A DNA stretch of 35,343 bases from CAYWHE01 sp964458125 (GTDB taxonomy: Bacteria; Bacteroidota; Bacteroidia; AKYH767-A; OLB10): assembly GCA_964458125.1 (NCBI GenBank), contig CAYWHE010000009.1, positions 1 to 35,343 of the forward strand, in the 5' to 3' direction. The notes beneath the pieces are model-generated. The model did no database searches. It saw only the letters and a program-made list of their open reading frames with translations, and was not told where the DNA came from. A program made the position numbers and the translations under genes. Numbering within the stretch: the first letter of the stretch is position 1; each line of letters begins with the position of its first letter. This document shows positions 1 to 8,173 of the stretch, one piece after another.

Positions 1-825
1 ATGGAGATACTGGAGAAAGAATTAAAGGATATCCGTTTGCCGGACCCCGCGGATTTACCAGACTTATCCAGTGAAGAATTCCGGGTAAAAACAGAAGGTT
101 TTCAATGGACTGAAAAGGAAAGGGAAGAATTGAAAAGGGAAATGGAGAAGGTCAAAAATGAAATGAAGGAACTGCACCGGCAGATGAAAGATATTCATAT
201 CGAAATCAGGAATGAGGACGGAACGCGACAACCCGTTGAAGAATCGCGCACAGGTGAACCGGGAAAGGTCCTTCGCCATTCGGTTCAGTTCCGGGAACCC
301 TCCGGAGCAGGCTGTATGAAAATCTGCCCGGACAGTTTAGCCTGCAAAAAAATGATCCTGAGAAGTTGCGTAGCAGATGCCAATGAACAATCAGGAAAAT
401 CCATGAACAGGGTCATCTGCATGGTACGGGATAACCATGTTGAACCCGGAGCAGATAAAAAAGCTGATGCGGTTAATGAACAGCCGGAGCGGCGTGAACT
501 GGCACAAACAAAGGAAAGCCTGCAGGATGTATCGCAGGTTCAAAAAGCAGCATCGGGTTCCTACGAACTCCAGCCAAAATTATTCAATGCCTATCCGAAT
601 CCGGGAGAAGGAAAATTCAACCTGGAATTCAGCCTCACTTCCCATGAACCGGTCTATATTAAAATGCTGGATGCAACGGGTAAAATGGTTTATGAGGAAA
701 GCCTGGAAAATTTCAACGGGGACTATCAGCGTGAAATTGATCTGACCAATGAAGGGAGAGGTGTTTACCTCCTTTCCATTACCCAGGGTGAAATGTGGAT
801 GCACAAAAAAATAGTGGTCAGGTAG
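1..825 (+). CDS. T9SS cargo protein, C-terminal part (probably 5'-truncated by the window edge)
   Basis: The reading frame is open from the first base to TAG at 823-825 (274 codons). It begins with an ATG, but there is no signal peptide, which a T9SS cargo needs, so the true start is probably upstream of the window. Residues about 36-66 are very rich in Glu, Lys and Arg with heptad-like spacing, suggesting a coiled coil. A low-complexity linker follows. Residues 194-274 form a type A T9SS sorting domain: a YPNPGEGKFNLEF opening strand, a DATGKMVY strand, then GVYLLSITQG and a basic IVVR end. By family knowledge this domain takes the protein across the outer membrane and is usually removed or lipid-modified there. 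The middle region (residues 75-190, several Cys) matches nothing I know, so the function is unknown. A strong terminator follows directly. Confidence 0.75.
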   Translation: MEILEKELKDIRLPDPADLPDLSSEEFRVKTEGFQWTEKEREELKREMEKVKNEMKELHRQMKDIHIEIRNEDGTRQPVEESRTGEPGKVLRHSVQFREPSGAGCMKICPDSLACKKMILRSCVADANEQSGKSMNRVICMVRDNHVEPGADKKADAVNEQPERRELAQTKESLQDVSQVQKAASGSYELQPKLFNAYPNPGEGKFNLEFSLTSHEPVYIKMLDATGKMVYEESLENFNGDYQREIDLTNEGRGVYLLSITQGEMWMHKKIVVR

Positions 826-870
826 TTTTTGCGTGAATTATCCTGAGAGATTAGAAGAGGGGTTGTTTTG

Positions 871-905
871 AAAGTCCGGCACCGTGAAAAGTGCCGGACT
901 TTTTT
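871..905 (+). terminator. Rho-independent terminator of the first gene
   Basis: A perfect 12-bp stem (871-882 paired with 891-902, core AGTCCGGCAC) encloses the 8-nt loop CGTGAAAA and runs into a T tract at 901-905. It lies 45 nt after the stop codon at 825. The minus-strand side has no T run, so it acts mainly on the plus strand. Confidence 0.88.
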
Positions 906-979
906 AGTGCTGCATGCGGCAAAACCGTGAATTCCCCGCCAATAACTTTCCTGGTTATGGACAGTTCAGGCTCCAAAAA

Positions 980-1744
980 TCACGCATACAGGTTGGTTAA
1001 CTCCACCTTCCTTTCCATAGTTGCATGATAACCAATAGCGGCAATTTCGCTGGCATGCTCCATATCGAATACATGAAAATGCTTCAGCGCTTCAGGTTCA
1101 ATAAAAACATCCACTAAAACTGACTTTTCCCGAATGGAATTGCTGATCGCCATGTGAAAACTCCGTTCCACCATATTCCTCAGGGTGAGGTCCTTAATTG
1201 ATTTATTGATCGGGTTTACATGTATGCCAATCAGCACATCCACCTTTCCAATAAGGGGTTCTACGGGAAGATTATTCAAAAGGCCCCCATCCACATAAAC
1301 TTTATTTTCAATAATTTCAGGCTGGAAGATAACCGGTATGGCTGATGAGGCTACCAGGTTTTTCACCAGTTCGCCTTGTGTAAAGTAATCTGTTTTTGCA
1401 TGTATAAAATCAGTGGCGGCAATAATGAGGGGGATGGGCAAATCTTCCTGTTTGCTGATGGGCAAATTTCTCTCCAGTGTTTTCCTGATTGCTTCCGACT
1501 TAAACAGGCCCGGTTTTCCGATCCGAAAATCCATCAGGTCGAACAGATTGGCTTCCGTGGCAATTTTCATCATTTCCGGGTTGCTGATCCCGGCAGCATA
1601 AAAGGCCCCGAATATGGCCCCTGCACTGACTCCCGAAATGGTATTTACCTGAATACCGAGTTCATCCAGGGCCCTAAAAACTCCAATATGCGCAATTCCC
1701 CTGGCGCCCCCGCCTGATAAAACAAGACCGGTAGTTTTCACCAT
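980..1744 (-). CDS. Patatin-like phospholipase (RssA/YchK-type)
   Basis: A 254-residue protein with the full patatin catalytic set. The oxyanion-hole glycine loop GGGARG is at residues 11-16, the nucleophile elbow GVSAG at 38-42 (Ser40), and the dyad Asp is in VDGG at 151-154 (Asp152). The family hydrolyses acyl ester bonds of lipids through a Ser-Asp dyad. Length and motif positions fit the short stand-alone bacterial RssA/YchK type. There is no signal peptide and no BamA-like barrel, so it is probably cytosolic or peripheral to the inner membrane. Substrate cannot be predicted. It lies 99 nt downstream of the universal stress protein gene on the same strand and may be co-transcribed. A perfect 13-nt palindrome (1750-1762) sits just ahead of its start codon. 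Confidence 0.9.
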   Translation of the reverse strand: MVKTTGLVLSGGGARGIAHIGVFRALDELGIQVNTISGVSAGAIFGAFYAAGISNPEMMKIATEANLFDLMDFRIGKPGLFKSEAIRKTLERNLPISKQEDLPIPLIIAATDFIHAKTDYFTQGELVKNLVASSAIPVIFQPEIIENKVYVDGGLLNNLPVEPLIGKVDVLIGIHVNPINKSIKDLTLRNMVERSFHMAISNSIREKSVLVDVFIEPEALKHFHVFDMEHASEIAAIGYHATMERKVELTNLYA

Positions 1745-1749
1745 GGCAG

Positions 1750-1762
1750 CCGGACCGTCCGG
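1750..1762. promoter_or_regulatory. Perfect 13-nt palindrome at the patatin gene start
   Basis: CCGGACCGTCCGG is a perfect dyad around a central base. It ends 5 nt from the ATG (1744) of the minus-strand patatin gene. It could be an operator or could affect initiation at the patatin start. It is too tight for an ordinary hairpin loop, and chance cannot be excluded. Confidence 0.3.
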
Positions 1763-1843
1763 TGAACAGTTAAAACCCTGATGAGCGGAGGAAAGGCAGC
1801 TGGTTCCGATTCTGTTTTACAGGATTTGAACTGCCGGATCACG

Positions 1844-2692
1844 TTATTCTTCATGTTTATTGTCCTTCTCATGAATAACCAGCAGGGGAACGCGGCAATG
1901 AAGGGACATGCGGCCTGTCAGGCTGGGCTTGAACAACTCCCCGAATAACCCGCGGTGACGGGTATACATGGCCAGGAATCCCGCCTTTTGCTCATCAAGA
2001 AAATATTGTATCCCTTTGCTGATTTCACGTTCCCGGCAAAAGTAGCCGGACACTTTCGGATAGTGCACCAAAAGTCTGATTTTTTCAGTCATCAGGTTAA
2101 CGGCTTCAGCGGCAGGATTACCATCCGGGGTCTGGATATTCAGAAATAAAAGTTCAGCATTTACCAGTTTTGCCAATGGAAGGAGCCCGGATACATGTTT
2201 GAGGTTGTCATCGGAAAGATCAGTGGCAAATACAATTTTCGAAAAACCGGCAAACGCTGCATCAGGTGGAACGAGCAAAAGCAGGCAGGGAGCATGTTTA
2301 ACCATCCGCATCGCATTGCTTCCAACCAATAATCGCTCCACGGCACCTTTCCCGGTGGTACCCATAACCACCAGTTCCGCCTTCAGTTCTTCAGCGGATG
2401 CCATGATTTGTGCAGACGGAAGGCCCTGTTTCACAATCCTGTTCAGGTTGATATCCGGAGCTTCCTTCCGGATTCGGTTAAGACACTCATTCATTTCCCT
2501 TTCCGCCTCTTCCCGGTAAAGTGTGTAATCCACCTGTGCAGCAAGAGCCTGGGCCTCTGAATAAATAACAGGTGTTTCAAAGGTATGGAGTAAATGTACA
2601 TTTGCCTTCGACAACCTGGCCAATTCCAGTGCAAACCTGCAAGCCATAGTGGAGGCAGGAGAGAAATCAACCGGAACCAGGATGTTCTTCAT
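1844..2692 (-). CDS. Tandem-domain universal stress protein (UspA family)
   Basis: A 282-residue protein made of two UspA domains (about 1-142 and 150-275). The first opens with MKNILVPVDFS and keeps the ATP-binding pattern G-2x-G-9x-G-S exactly at residues 111-125 (G111, G114, G124, S125). The second opens with IVFATDLS and ends in a degenerate loop, GLFGELFKPSLTGRMS, where the spacing is one residue short, so ATP binding there is less certain. Two-domain Usp proteins of about 280 residues are common in Bacteroidota. They are small nucleotide-binding cytosolic proteins tied to stress and energy state, without a single defined reaction. The gene precedes the patatin gene on the same strand, and 198 nt separate it from fabI upstream. 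Confidence 0.9.
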   Translation of the reverse strand: MKNILVPVDFSPASTMACRFALELARLSKANVHLLHTFETPVIYSEAQALAAQVDYTLYREEAEREMNECLNRIRKEAPDINLNRIVKQGLPSAQIMASAEELKAELVVMGTTGKGAVERLLVGSNAMRMVKHAPCLLLLVPPDAAFAGFSKIVFATDLSDDNLKHVSGLLPLAKLVNAELLFLNIQTPDGNPAAEAVNLMTEKIRLLVHYPKVSGYFCREREISKGIQYFLDEQKAGFLAMYTRHRGLFGELFKPSLTGRMSLHCRVPLLVIHEKDNKHEE

Positions 2693-2769
2693 GGCATTTA
2701 ATTATTATACCCGGATGCAAATATGGTCAAATCGCCATTATTGGCAATAAAAATAAATGGATAAATTGA

Positions 2770-2787
2770 AACCGTGCCGAAACGGTT
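2770..2787 (-). other. Small inverted repeat between fabI and the usp gene
   Basis: AACCGT (2770-2775) and ACGGTT (2782-2787) form a 6-bp stem. Read on the minus strand the loop is TTCGGC. It lies about 100 nt past the fabI stop codon. No T run follows, so it is at best a weak terminator or mRNA 3'-end structure. Confidence 0.25.
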
Positions 2788-2890
2788 ATGATCAAATCTG
2801 GTGATCCGGCTGGTGAAGGTGACTTATCCTTCCTGAATCTGTCATCAGGTTTAAAAGGCAGAATCGACTGTTCTGAAACCGCTTTTGTAA

Positions 2891-3703
2891 TCAGGAATTA
2901 AATTTATCCATGACTTCCCTGCTGACACCCGTATAGGAAAATCCACCGTCATGAAACAGGTTTTGCATCGTGACCATTTTTGTAAAATCCGAAAACATCA
3001 TGACGGTATAATCGGCGCAGGATTCAGCGCTGGCATTGCCTAATGGCGACATCAGGTCGGCATAGGAAAAGAAAGCATCGAAACCCTTCACACCCGTTCC
3101 GGCCGTGGTTCTTGTAGGGGATTGGGAAATGGTATTGACACGGACCTTTTTTGCCTTGCCATACTGGTAGCCAAAACTGCGTGTAATGGATTCCAGCACG
3201 GATTTGGCATCGGCCATGTCGTTGTAGTCAGGAAACACCCTTTGTGCGGCAATATAGGTTAACGCCACCACGCTGCCCCATTCGTTCAGGGCATCAAGCT
3301 TCATGGCCGTCTGCAGGGTCTTGTGGAGGGATAATGCTGAAATATCAAGTGTTTTGAGAAAGAAATCATAATCCAGGTCTGTATAAGGCTTGCCCTTTCT
3401 TACATTCGGAGACATGCCAATGGAATGAAGCACAAAGTCCAGTCTGCCGCCGAGAATTTCCATCGATTTAGCAAACAGGTTTTCCAGGTCCGGAAGCAGG
3501 GTTGCATCTGCCGGAATAACCTCCGCCTGGCAGGCTGCGGCAAGTTCCCTGATCGCGCCCAGGCGCATAGCAACAGGTGCATTGGTCAGGGTAAACCGGG
3601 CTCCTTCTTCATGGCAGCGCTGAGCCACTTTCCAGGCAATCGAATTCGGATCAAGGGCGCCAAAAATAATTCCGCGTTTTCCTTTTAACAGGTTATGTGA
3701 CAT
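2891..3703 (-). CDS. fabI: Enoyl-[acyl-carrier-protein] reductase (NADH), FabI
   Basis: A 270-residue short-chain dehydrogenase of the FabI type. It reduces trans-2-enoyl-ACP, the last step of each fatty acid elongation cycle, in the cytosol. The nucleotide-binding start reads GIIFGALDPNSIAW (residues 11-24), the FabI version of the Rossmann loop. The active site has Tyr150 and the FabI triad spacing Tyr160-x6-Lys167 in PDYNDMADAKSVLE. VNTISQSPT (about 189-197) is the usual post-catalytic segment. Length is normal. The protein resembles other Bacteroidota FabI proteins along its whole length (LTYIAAQRVFPDYNDMADAK). It stands alone between recN and usp; a TATCTTTA element 31 nt upstream may be its promoter. 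Confidence 0.95.
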   Translation of the reverse strand: MSHNLLKGKRGIIFGALDPNSIAWKVAQRCHEEGARFTLTNAPVAMRLGAIRELAAACQAEVIPADATLLPDLENLFAKSMEILGGRLDFVLHSIGMSPNVRKGKPYTDLDYDFFLKTLDISALSLHKTLQTAMKLDALNEWGSVVALTYIAAQRVFPDYNDMADAKSVLESITRSFGYQYGKAKKVRVNTISQSPTRTTAGTGVKGFDAFFSYADLMSPLGNASAESCADYTVMMFSDFTKMVTMQNLFHDGGFSYTGVSREVMDKFNS

Positions 3704-3734
3704 GGATGAATTTTTTCTTCTTTGTTTCGGGGGG

Positions 3735-3742
3735 TAAAGATA
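3735..3742 (-). promoter_or_regulatory. Possible -7 promoter element of fabI
   Basis: On the minus strand this reads TATCTTTA, seven of eight matches to the Bacteroidota -7 consensus TAnnTTTG. It lies 31 nt upstream of the fabI start codon. No TTTG -33 box is visible at the expected distance. Confidence 0.35.
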
Positions 3743-3833
3743 CTATTTGGAATGAGAATTCATTTCCGGGACTTGATGGAAGAAAAACAAGGTTTATCTG
3801 ACCCGGCCATGGAAGAAAGTTCTTCGGGAACAA

Positions 3834-5489
3834 CTATTTCTGTAATAACTCTCTTGCATTTTCCAGCGCAGCATCGGTAAGCTGATCACCGGAAAGCATT
3901 TTCGCGATTTCACTGATTCTTTCCTCCTGGTTTAAAGACCGGATGCCCGTGTGGGTAACCCCTTTGATCACTTTCTTATAAACCAGCAGGTGGGCATCTC
4001 CCCTGCTTGCCATTTGTGGTAAATGGGTGATGGCGATCACCTGGTGTTTTCGGGACATTTTTTCTATAATGGCTCCCACCTTAAAGGCTATCTCACCTGA
4101 AATACCGGTATCGATTTCATCAAAAATAATGGTGGGCAAGGTTACCTGCCTGGCCATGAGCGCCTTGATACAAAGCATAAGACGGCTCATTTCTCCGCCG
4201 GAAGCTACTTTACTTAATTCCTGGAGCGCTACCCCCTGATTTGCCGAAAAAAGAAACCTGATTTTGGATGATCCGTTTTCGTTTAACTGAGCGGTTTCCT
4301 GTTGCTCTATCTTCAATACAGCATTCGGCAGTCCGATTTCCACCAGCATGTTGGTGACCTCCCTTTCAATCGTCACGGCAGCCGCTTTACGATTGGCCGA
4401 CAGGATTCCGGCATGCCGGCGCAATTCGGTTTCCTGCTCCTGAATTTTACATTGCAGGGCCGACAGTTCCGATTCCAGTGATTGAATATTGAATAATTTA
4501 TCGGCTAACTGCTGCTGAAAATCCAGCAATTCATGGATTGTATGTACCCGGTGTTTCTGCTGTAACCCTAAAATCATATCCAGCCTGTCCTGCAGCACCC
4601 TGATGCGGTTCGCATCATGACTGATCTGCTGTTCCAAGGATTCCAGTTCCGCGGCCAGGTCCTTTGTTTCAATCATCACACTTTTCATGCGCTCGGTTTG
4701 TACACCGAGGGTGTGGTTATACCTGGAAATCCCGCGCAGCAGGTTTAGCACCTCTTCCATCCGTCCAAGCACAGTGAAATCTCCTTCCTTCAGGAGACTG
4801 GCAGCCTGGTTGAGCCTGGTTTTGATCTCCTCTGCATGAGTCAGTGTTTCCAGTTCCTGCTCCAGAGCTTCCTGCTCGCCTTCACGAAGAGCTGCAGTTT
4901 CCAGCTCATTAAACTGAAACTGGAAATAATCCTGATCAACCTTGGCCTTATGATCACGTTCGTGCAATTCATTTAATTGCCTGATGTTTTGCTGCCAGGA
5001 TTTAAAACCCGTCTTATACTGATTTAAAAGTTGTTCATGTTTAGCGGAGGCATCCGTAACGGATAACTGAAAATCCGAGTCCTGCAGGTTCAGCGTTTCA
5101 TGCTGCGAATGTATATCCACCAGCCCGGCGCCCAGTTCCTTTAACTGCTGGAGGTTTACCGGTGTATCGTTGATAAATGCCCTGGACTTTCCTTCCGCAC
5201 TGATCTCTCTTCTTAAACTGGTGATGTCTTCATAATCCAGTTCATGCCGTTGAAAAAACCCCTGAAGTTTATAAGGCTTAATGAATACCAGGCCTTCGAT
5301 GATGCATTTTTTGTTTTTATCCCGTAAAACGGTGGAGTCCGCCCGCTGCCCGAGGATTAGTGAAAGGGCTCCCAGCAGGATGGTTTTCCCGGCACCGGTT
5401 TCTCCCGTGATGATGGTCAGACCATTAGAAAGATTAACCTCCAGGTCATCAATCAATACATAATTTTGAATTCGAAGCTGCTGTAACAT
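3834..5489 (-). CDS. recN: DNA repair protein RecN
   Basis: A 551-residue SMC-like ATPase of normal RecN length. The N-terminal head has the Walker A motif GETGAGKT at residues 29-36. The centre (about 150-390) is rich in Gln, Glu, Leu and Lys and predicted to be coiled coil. The C-terminal head has the ABC signature ASGGEMSR at 429-436 and the Walker B IIFDEIDTG around 454-462 (Asp457, Glu458). RecN acts early in double-strand-break repair, probably by holding broken ends or sister chromatids together. The gene starts 45 nt after the DUF4835 stop codon and is probably co-transcribed with it. The ATG is supported by the canonical start MLQQLRIQNYVLID. Confidence 0.95.
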   Translation of the reverse strand: MLQQLRIQNYVLIDDLEVNLSNGLTIITGETGAGKTILLGALSLILGQRADSTVLRDKNKKCIIEGLVFIKPYKLQGFFQRHELDYEDITSLRREISAEGKSRAFINDTPVNLQQLKELGAGLVDIHSQHETLNLQDSDFQLSVTDASAKHEQLLNQYKTGFKSWQQNIRQLNELHERDHKAKVDQDYFQFQFNELETAALREGEQEALEQELETLTHAEEIKTRLNQAASLLKEGDFTVLGRMEEVLNLLRGISRYNHTLGVQTERMKSVMIETKDLAAELESLEQQISHDANRIRVLQDRLDMILGLQQKHRVHTIHELLDFQQQLADKLFNIQSLESELSALQCKIQEQETELRRHAGILSANRKAAAVTIEREVTNMLVEIGLPNAVLKIEQQETAQLNENGSSKIRFLFSANQGVALQELSKVASGGEMSRLMLCIKALMARQVTLPTIIFDEIDTGISGEIAFKVGAIIEKMSRKHQVIAITHLPQMASRGDAHLLVYKKVIKGVTHTGIRSLNQEERISEIAKMLSGDQLTDAALENARELLQK

Positions 5490-5534
5490 GGGTTAAAAAG
5501 AGGTGTTTAAAAAAACGGAACGTATGTGCCAAAG

Positions 5535-6434
5535 TCAATCTCCTTTCAGTATTTTTTCATACTTGTTCATATTGGCCGGATCGATTTCATCCAGGGTAGT
5601 TTTAACCCTGTTTTTCATATCCGGAAATGCTTGTGAAAAAATATTGACTATTTCATCCGATTTGGCGGTGAAAAAAACCTGCATCAACAGGGAAGAGGGT
5701 TTTTCCCGGTGTACTTTCTGAAGGGAGACAATCCCATCGGCTATTGTTCGCACGGCATCATCCTTTTTTTCCGTCATCAAATCAAGTCCCTTGCGATGAT
5801 AATCATAATTTAATTGCCGGAGCGGCCTGTATATCGGGTTCAGCATGTTTTCACTCAGCCAGTAGCGGTTACGGGTTCCTTCGAAGGCCTTCCAGCCTTT
5901 CTCCCCACCGGCCTGTGCGTTGTTCACGATGGCCTGCGCCTTCAGGAAATAGGGGCTTCCGCCAAGGGGGGAGTAGGTATCATAATCGATGCCCAATATC
6001 ATATAAGCGTAATAAGCGAGGATGCTGGTCAGGTTGGATGTATTTCCGGACTCATTGTATTCGAGCGGCTGGTACTCGAGGTAACGGAAATTGAAATTTT
6101 CATCATTGAAATTAAAGACCGGTGAATTATAAGATCCCTTAAAGATGGGCCGCGTGGATTGCACCTGGATGGTTCCTTTGAAATCATCATTGGACGGACG
6201 TTCATTGATGGTAATCTGCATGCTGCATTCGATACGTTCCTGATTTAAAAATTTATCTCCTGTCCATTTGGTATTATTGATAAACTCATAGATAGCTGTC
6301 TGGAGGGTGGTAAAAACCTTTTTATCGCTGCTTTGAATCTGCGGTGATAAAACGGTTACCTGGCAGTTCAGTTCCTGGGCCTTGAGTGAGTGGATGCCCA
6401 AACCTGCAAGAAGAATAAAAAGAATCTTTTTCAT
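5535..6434 (-). CDS. porD: DUF4835 family secreted protein (PorD-like)
   Basis: A 299-residue exported protein. I place the start at the ATG at 6432-6434 because it gives a clean signal peptide (MKKILFILLAGLGIHSLKAQ, cut before ELNC). In-frame ATGs at 6452 and 6485 would put a charged extension in front of it. The body has the family marks ELNCQVTV, FINNTKW, IQVQSTRPIF and LAYYAYMILGIDYDTYSPLGG. DUF4835 proteins are found next to coaBC and recN across Bacteroidota. As far as I recall, current databases name the family PorD and link it to the type IX secretion system; I cannot check this here. If right, it is the only T9SS-related accessory gene in the window, beside several T9SS cargo genes. 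Confidence 0.82.
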   Translation of the reverse strand: MKKILFILLAGLGIHSLKAQELNCQVTVLSPQIQSSDKKVFTTLQTAIYEFINNTKWTGDKFLNQERIECSMQITINERPSNDDFKGTIQVQSTRPIFKGSYNSPVFNFNDENFNFRYLEYQPLEYNESGNTSNLTSILAYYAYMILGIDYDTYSPLGGSPYFLKAQAIVNNAQAGGEKGWKAFEGTRNRYWLSENMLNPIYRPLRQLNYDYHRKGLDLMTEKKDDAVRTIADGIVSLQKVHREKPSSLLMQVFFTAKSDEIVNIFSQAFPDMKNRVKTTLDEIDPANMNKYEKILKGD

Positions 6435-6504
6435 GTTGTGCTTGGAATTCATGGAGGGTGGTTTACCTTGTTTAGCTGTTTGCATGTATCAGAGGGAGCC
6501 GGGA

Positions 6505-7701
6505 TTAACAATTAAAAACGGTGTGGATAATATCCTCGGCAACCAGTTGTTTATTTTTCAGATCAAAGGTAATCTTGTTTTTTTTACGGTCGATGATGGT
6601 GATTTTATTCGAATCGGAATGAAAGGGGGATCCTTTATCATTCAGGGAATTCAGAATGATGAAATCCAGGTTCTTGGCTTCCAGTTTTTTCCGGGCATTG
6701 GCCTCTTCATGGTCGGTTTCCAGGGCAAAACCAACGAGGACCTGGTTTTTCTTTTTCTTTTTTCCCATTTCCGCCAGAATGTCCACAGTGGGCATTAATT
6801 CAAGGTTAAGGGTAGCCTGCGTCTTTTTAATTTTCTTTTCATGCATGAGGGAGGGGGTGAAATCCGCAACAGCAGCAGCCATGATAGCCGCATCACAGGA
6901 AATAAAACTACGCATACAGGCCTGGTACATTTCTGCTGCTGAACGCACATTAACCCGGTTTATTTTGCCCGAACCTGTTTCCAGGGCTGTTGGTCCCGAA
7001 ACCAGGGTGACCTCTGCACCACGATTGGCAAGTGCCCTGGCCAGTTCAAATCCCATTTTCCCGCTGGAATGGTTACTGATGTAACGGACAGGATCGATGG
7101 ACTCCTGGGTTGGCCCTGCGCTGACCAGTATTTTCTTTCCCTTCAGTGATTCCTGGTCTTTGAAAAAAGAACGGAGTGCGACTACAATCATTTCCGGATC
7201 CTCCATTCTTCCCTTTCCTTCCAATCCGCTGGCCAGTTCACCGGTTGCGGGGCCCAGTGAAAAATTACCGAACGAAAGAAGTTTCCGGATATTCAGCGTG
7301 GTGGAAGGATGAGCATACATGTCGAGATCCATGGCCGGGGCGAAAAACACCGGGCAACGGGCCGACAGGTAAACAGCCAACACCAGGTTATCGCAGATTC
7401 CGCCGGCCATTTTTCCCAATGTATTCGCCGATGCGGGCGCAATCAGCATCACATCAGCCCACAAGCCGAGTTCCACGTGATTAACCCACTCTCCTTCCCT
7501 TCCATGTGTAAAAGAACCCGGGACAGGTCTGCCGCTCAGTGTGGACAGGGTCAACGGGGTGATAAATGCATGAGCGCTTTCCGTCATCAATACCTGGACT
7601 GCTGCGCCCTCCTTTACCAGGAGTCTCACCAATGAGGCCGCCTTATAAGCCGCAATACTGCCGGTAACAGCCAGCAGGATTTTTTTTCCCTTTAAAATCA
7701 C
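6505..7701 (-). CDS. coaBC: Bifunctional phosphopantothenoylcysteine decarboxylase / phosphopantothenate-cysteine ligase, CoaBC (GTG start)
   Basis: CoaBC joins cysteine to 4'-phosphopantothenate and decarboxylates the product, giving phosphopantetheine for coenzyme A. I choose the GTG at 7701 (398 residues, start VILKGKKILLAVTGSIAAYK). It aligns with the family N-terminus and gives residue numbers equal to those of E. coli Dfp: His75, the Asn125 site, the Cys158 site and Asn210. The ATG at 7764 lies in the T tract of the upstream terminator. The CoaC half spans about 1-185 (His75, PASANT 89-94, PAMDLDMY 122-129). The CoaB half spans 186-398 (AGPTQESIDPVRYISNHSSG with Asn210; KKIKK later). 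Two active-site positions differ from E. coli: Asp125 for Asn and Ser158 for Cys, which I believe is common in Bacteroidota. Confidence 0.93.
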   Translation of the reverse strand: MILKGKKILLAVTGSIAAYKAASLVRLLVKEGAAVQVLMTESAHAFITPLTLSTLSGRPVPGSFTHGREGEWVNHVELGLWADVMLIAPASANTLGKMAGGICDNLVLAVYLSARCPVFFAPAMDLDMYAHPSTTLNIRKLLSFGNFSLGPATGELASGLEGKGRMEDPEMIVVALRSFFKDQESLKGKKILVSAGPTQESIDPVRYISNHSSGKMGFELARALANRGAEVTLVSGPTALETGSGKINRVNVRSAAEMYQACMRSFISCDAAIMAAAVADFTPSLMHEKKIKKTQATLNLELMPTVDILAEMGKKKKKNQVLVGFALETDHEEANARKKLEAKNLDFIILNSLNDKGSPFHSDSNKITIIDRKKNKITFDLKNKQLVAEDIIHTVFNC

Positions 7702-7729
7702 TTCCGTATACCTATATATATATAAGGAG

Positions 7730-7737
7730 TAAAAATA
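7730..7737 (-). promoter_or_regulatory. Possible -7 element for coaBC
   Basis: TATTTTTA on the minus strand matches TAnnTTTG at seven of eight positions. It lies just past the rpb6 terminator and 28 nt before the GTG start of coaBC. The nearest TTTG upstream is 24 nt away, longer than the usual 19-21, so support is modest. Confidence 0.3.
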
Positions 7738-7756
7738 CCGTTTGTATCCGGATAAT

Positions 7757-7814
7757 AAAAACAAAAAGCGGAAAATGAAACCGATTCCTGCTGGATAGCC
7801 GGCTTATTTTCCGC
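7757..7814 (-). terminator. Rho-independent terminator between rpb6 and coaBC
   Basis: On the minus strand GCGGAAAAT (7814-7806) pairs perfectly with ATTTTCCGC (7776-7768). An inner stem, AAGCCG with CGGTTT (one G-U pair and a 1-nt bulge), extends it. The T-rich tail TTTTTGTTTTT follows at 7767-7757. It starts 22 nt after the rpb6 stop codon. It should separate bamD-rpb6 from coaBC-DUF4835-recN, or attenuate read-through. Confidence 0.8.
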
Positions 7815-7836
7815 ATTTGGGTAAACCAGGTGATTC

Positions 7837-8154
7837 CTATACTTCCTTGGCCGGATTCCGGTGGTAAATTTTTCCTTCGAGGAACTCCTGTATGGCGATA
7901 AGGGTTGGTTTGGGCAATTTCTCGTAAAACTTCGAGATTTCAATCTGCTCCCTGTTTTCAAATATTTCTTCCAGGTTGTCGGAACTTGTGGTGAATTCAC
8001 TTAGTTTACCGTTCAGTTCCTCCTTTAATTCGGATGAAATGTGATTGGCCCTTTTGGCAATGATTACCAAAGACTCATAAATGTTGGATGTTTTTTGTTC
8101 AAACTCCACTACATTCCTGGTTTCAGTTGAAAGGGATGCTGCTTTGAAATTCAT
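7837..8154 (-). CDS. rpoZ: DNA-directed RNA polymerase omega/Rpb6-like subunit
   Basis: A 105-residue protein that matches the Bacteroidota form of the omega subunit (Rpb6 family). Key segments are NIYESLVIIAKRANHISSELKEELN (about 23-47), the omega/Rpb6 core that clamps the C-terminal tail of the beta-prime subunit, and NREQIEISKFYEKLPKPTLIAIQEFLEGKIYHRNPAKE, the conserved Bacteroidota extension. It assists assembly and stability of RNA polymerase. The gene starts 19 nt after the bamD stop and is followed by a clear terminator, so bamD and rpoZ form a two-gene unit. Confidence 0.92.
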   Translation of the reverse strand: MNFKAASLSTETRNVVEFEQKTSNIYESLVIIAKRANHISSELKEELNGKLSEFTTSSDNLEEIFENREQIEISKFYEKLPKPTLIAIQEFLEGKIYHRNPAKEV

Positions 8155-8173
8155 GTTTTTTATTTATTATTGA

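Noticed and set aside
7702..7764. ATG at 7764 as the coaBC start
   Set aside because: It lies in the T tract of the rpb6 terminator and adds 21 residues with no family match; the GTG at 7701 aligns with Dfp numbering.
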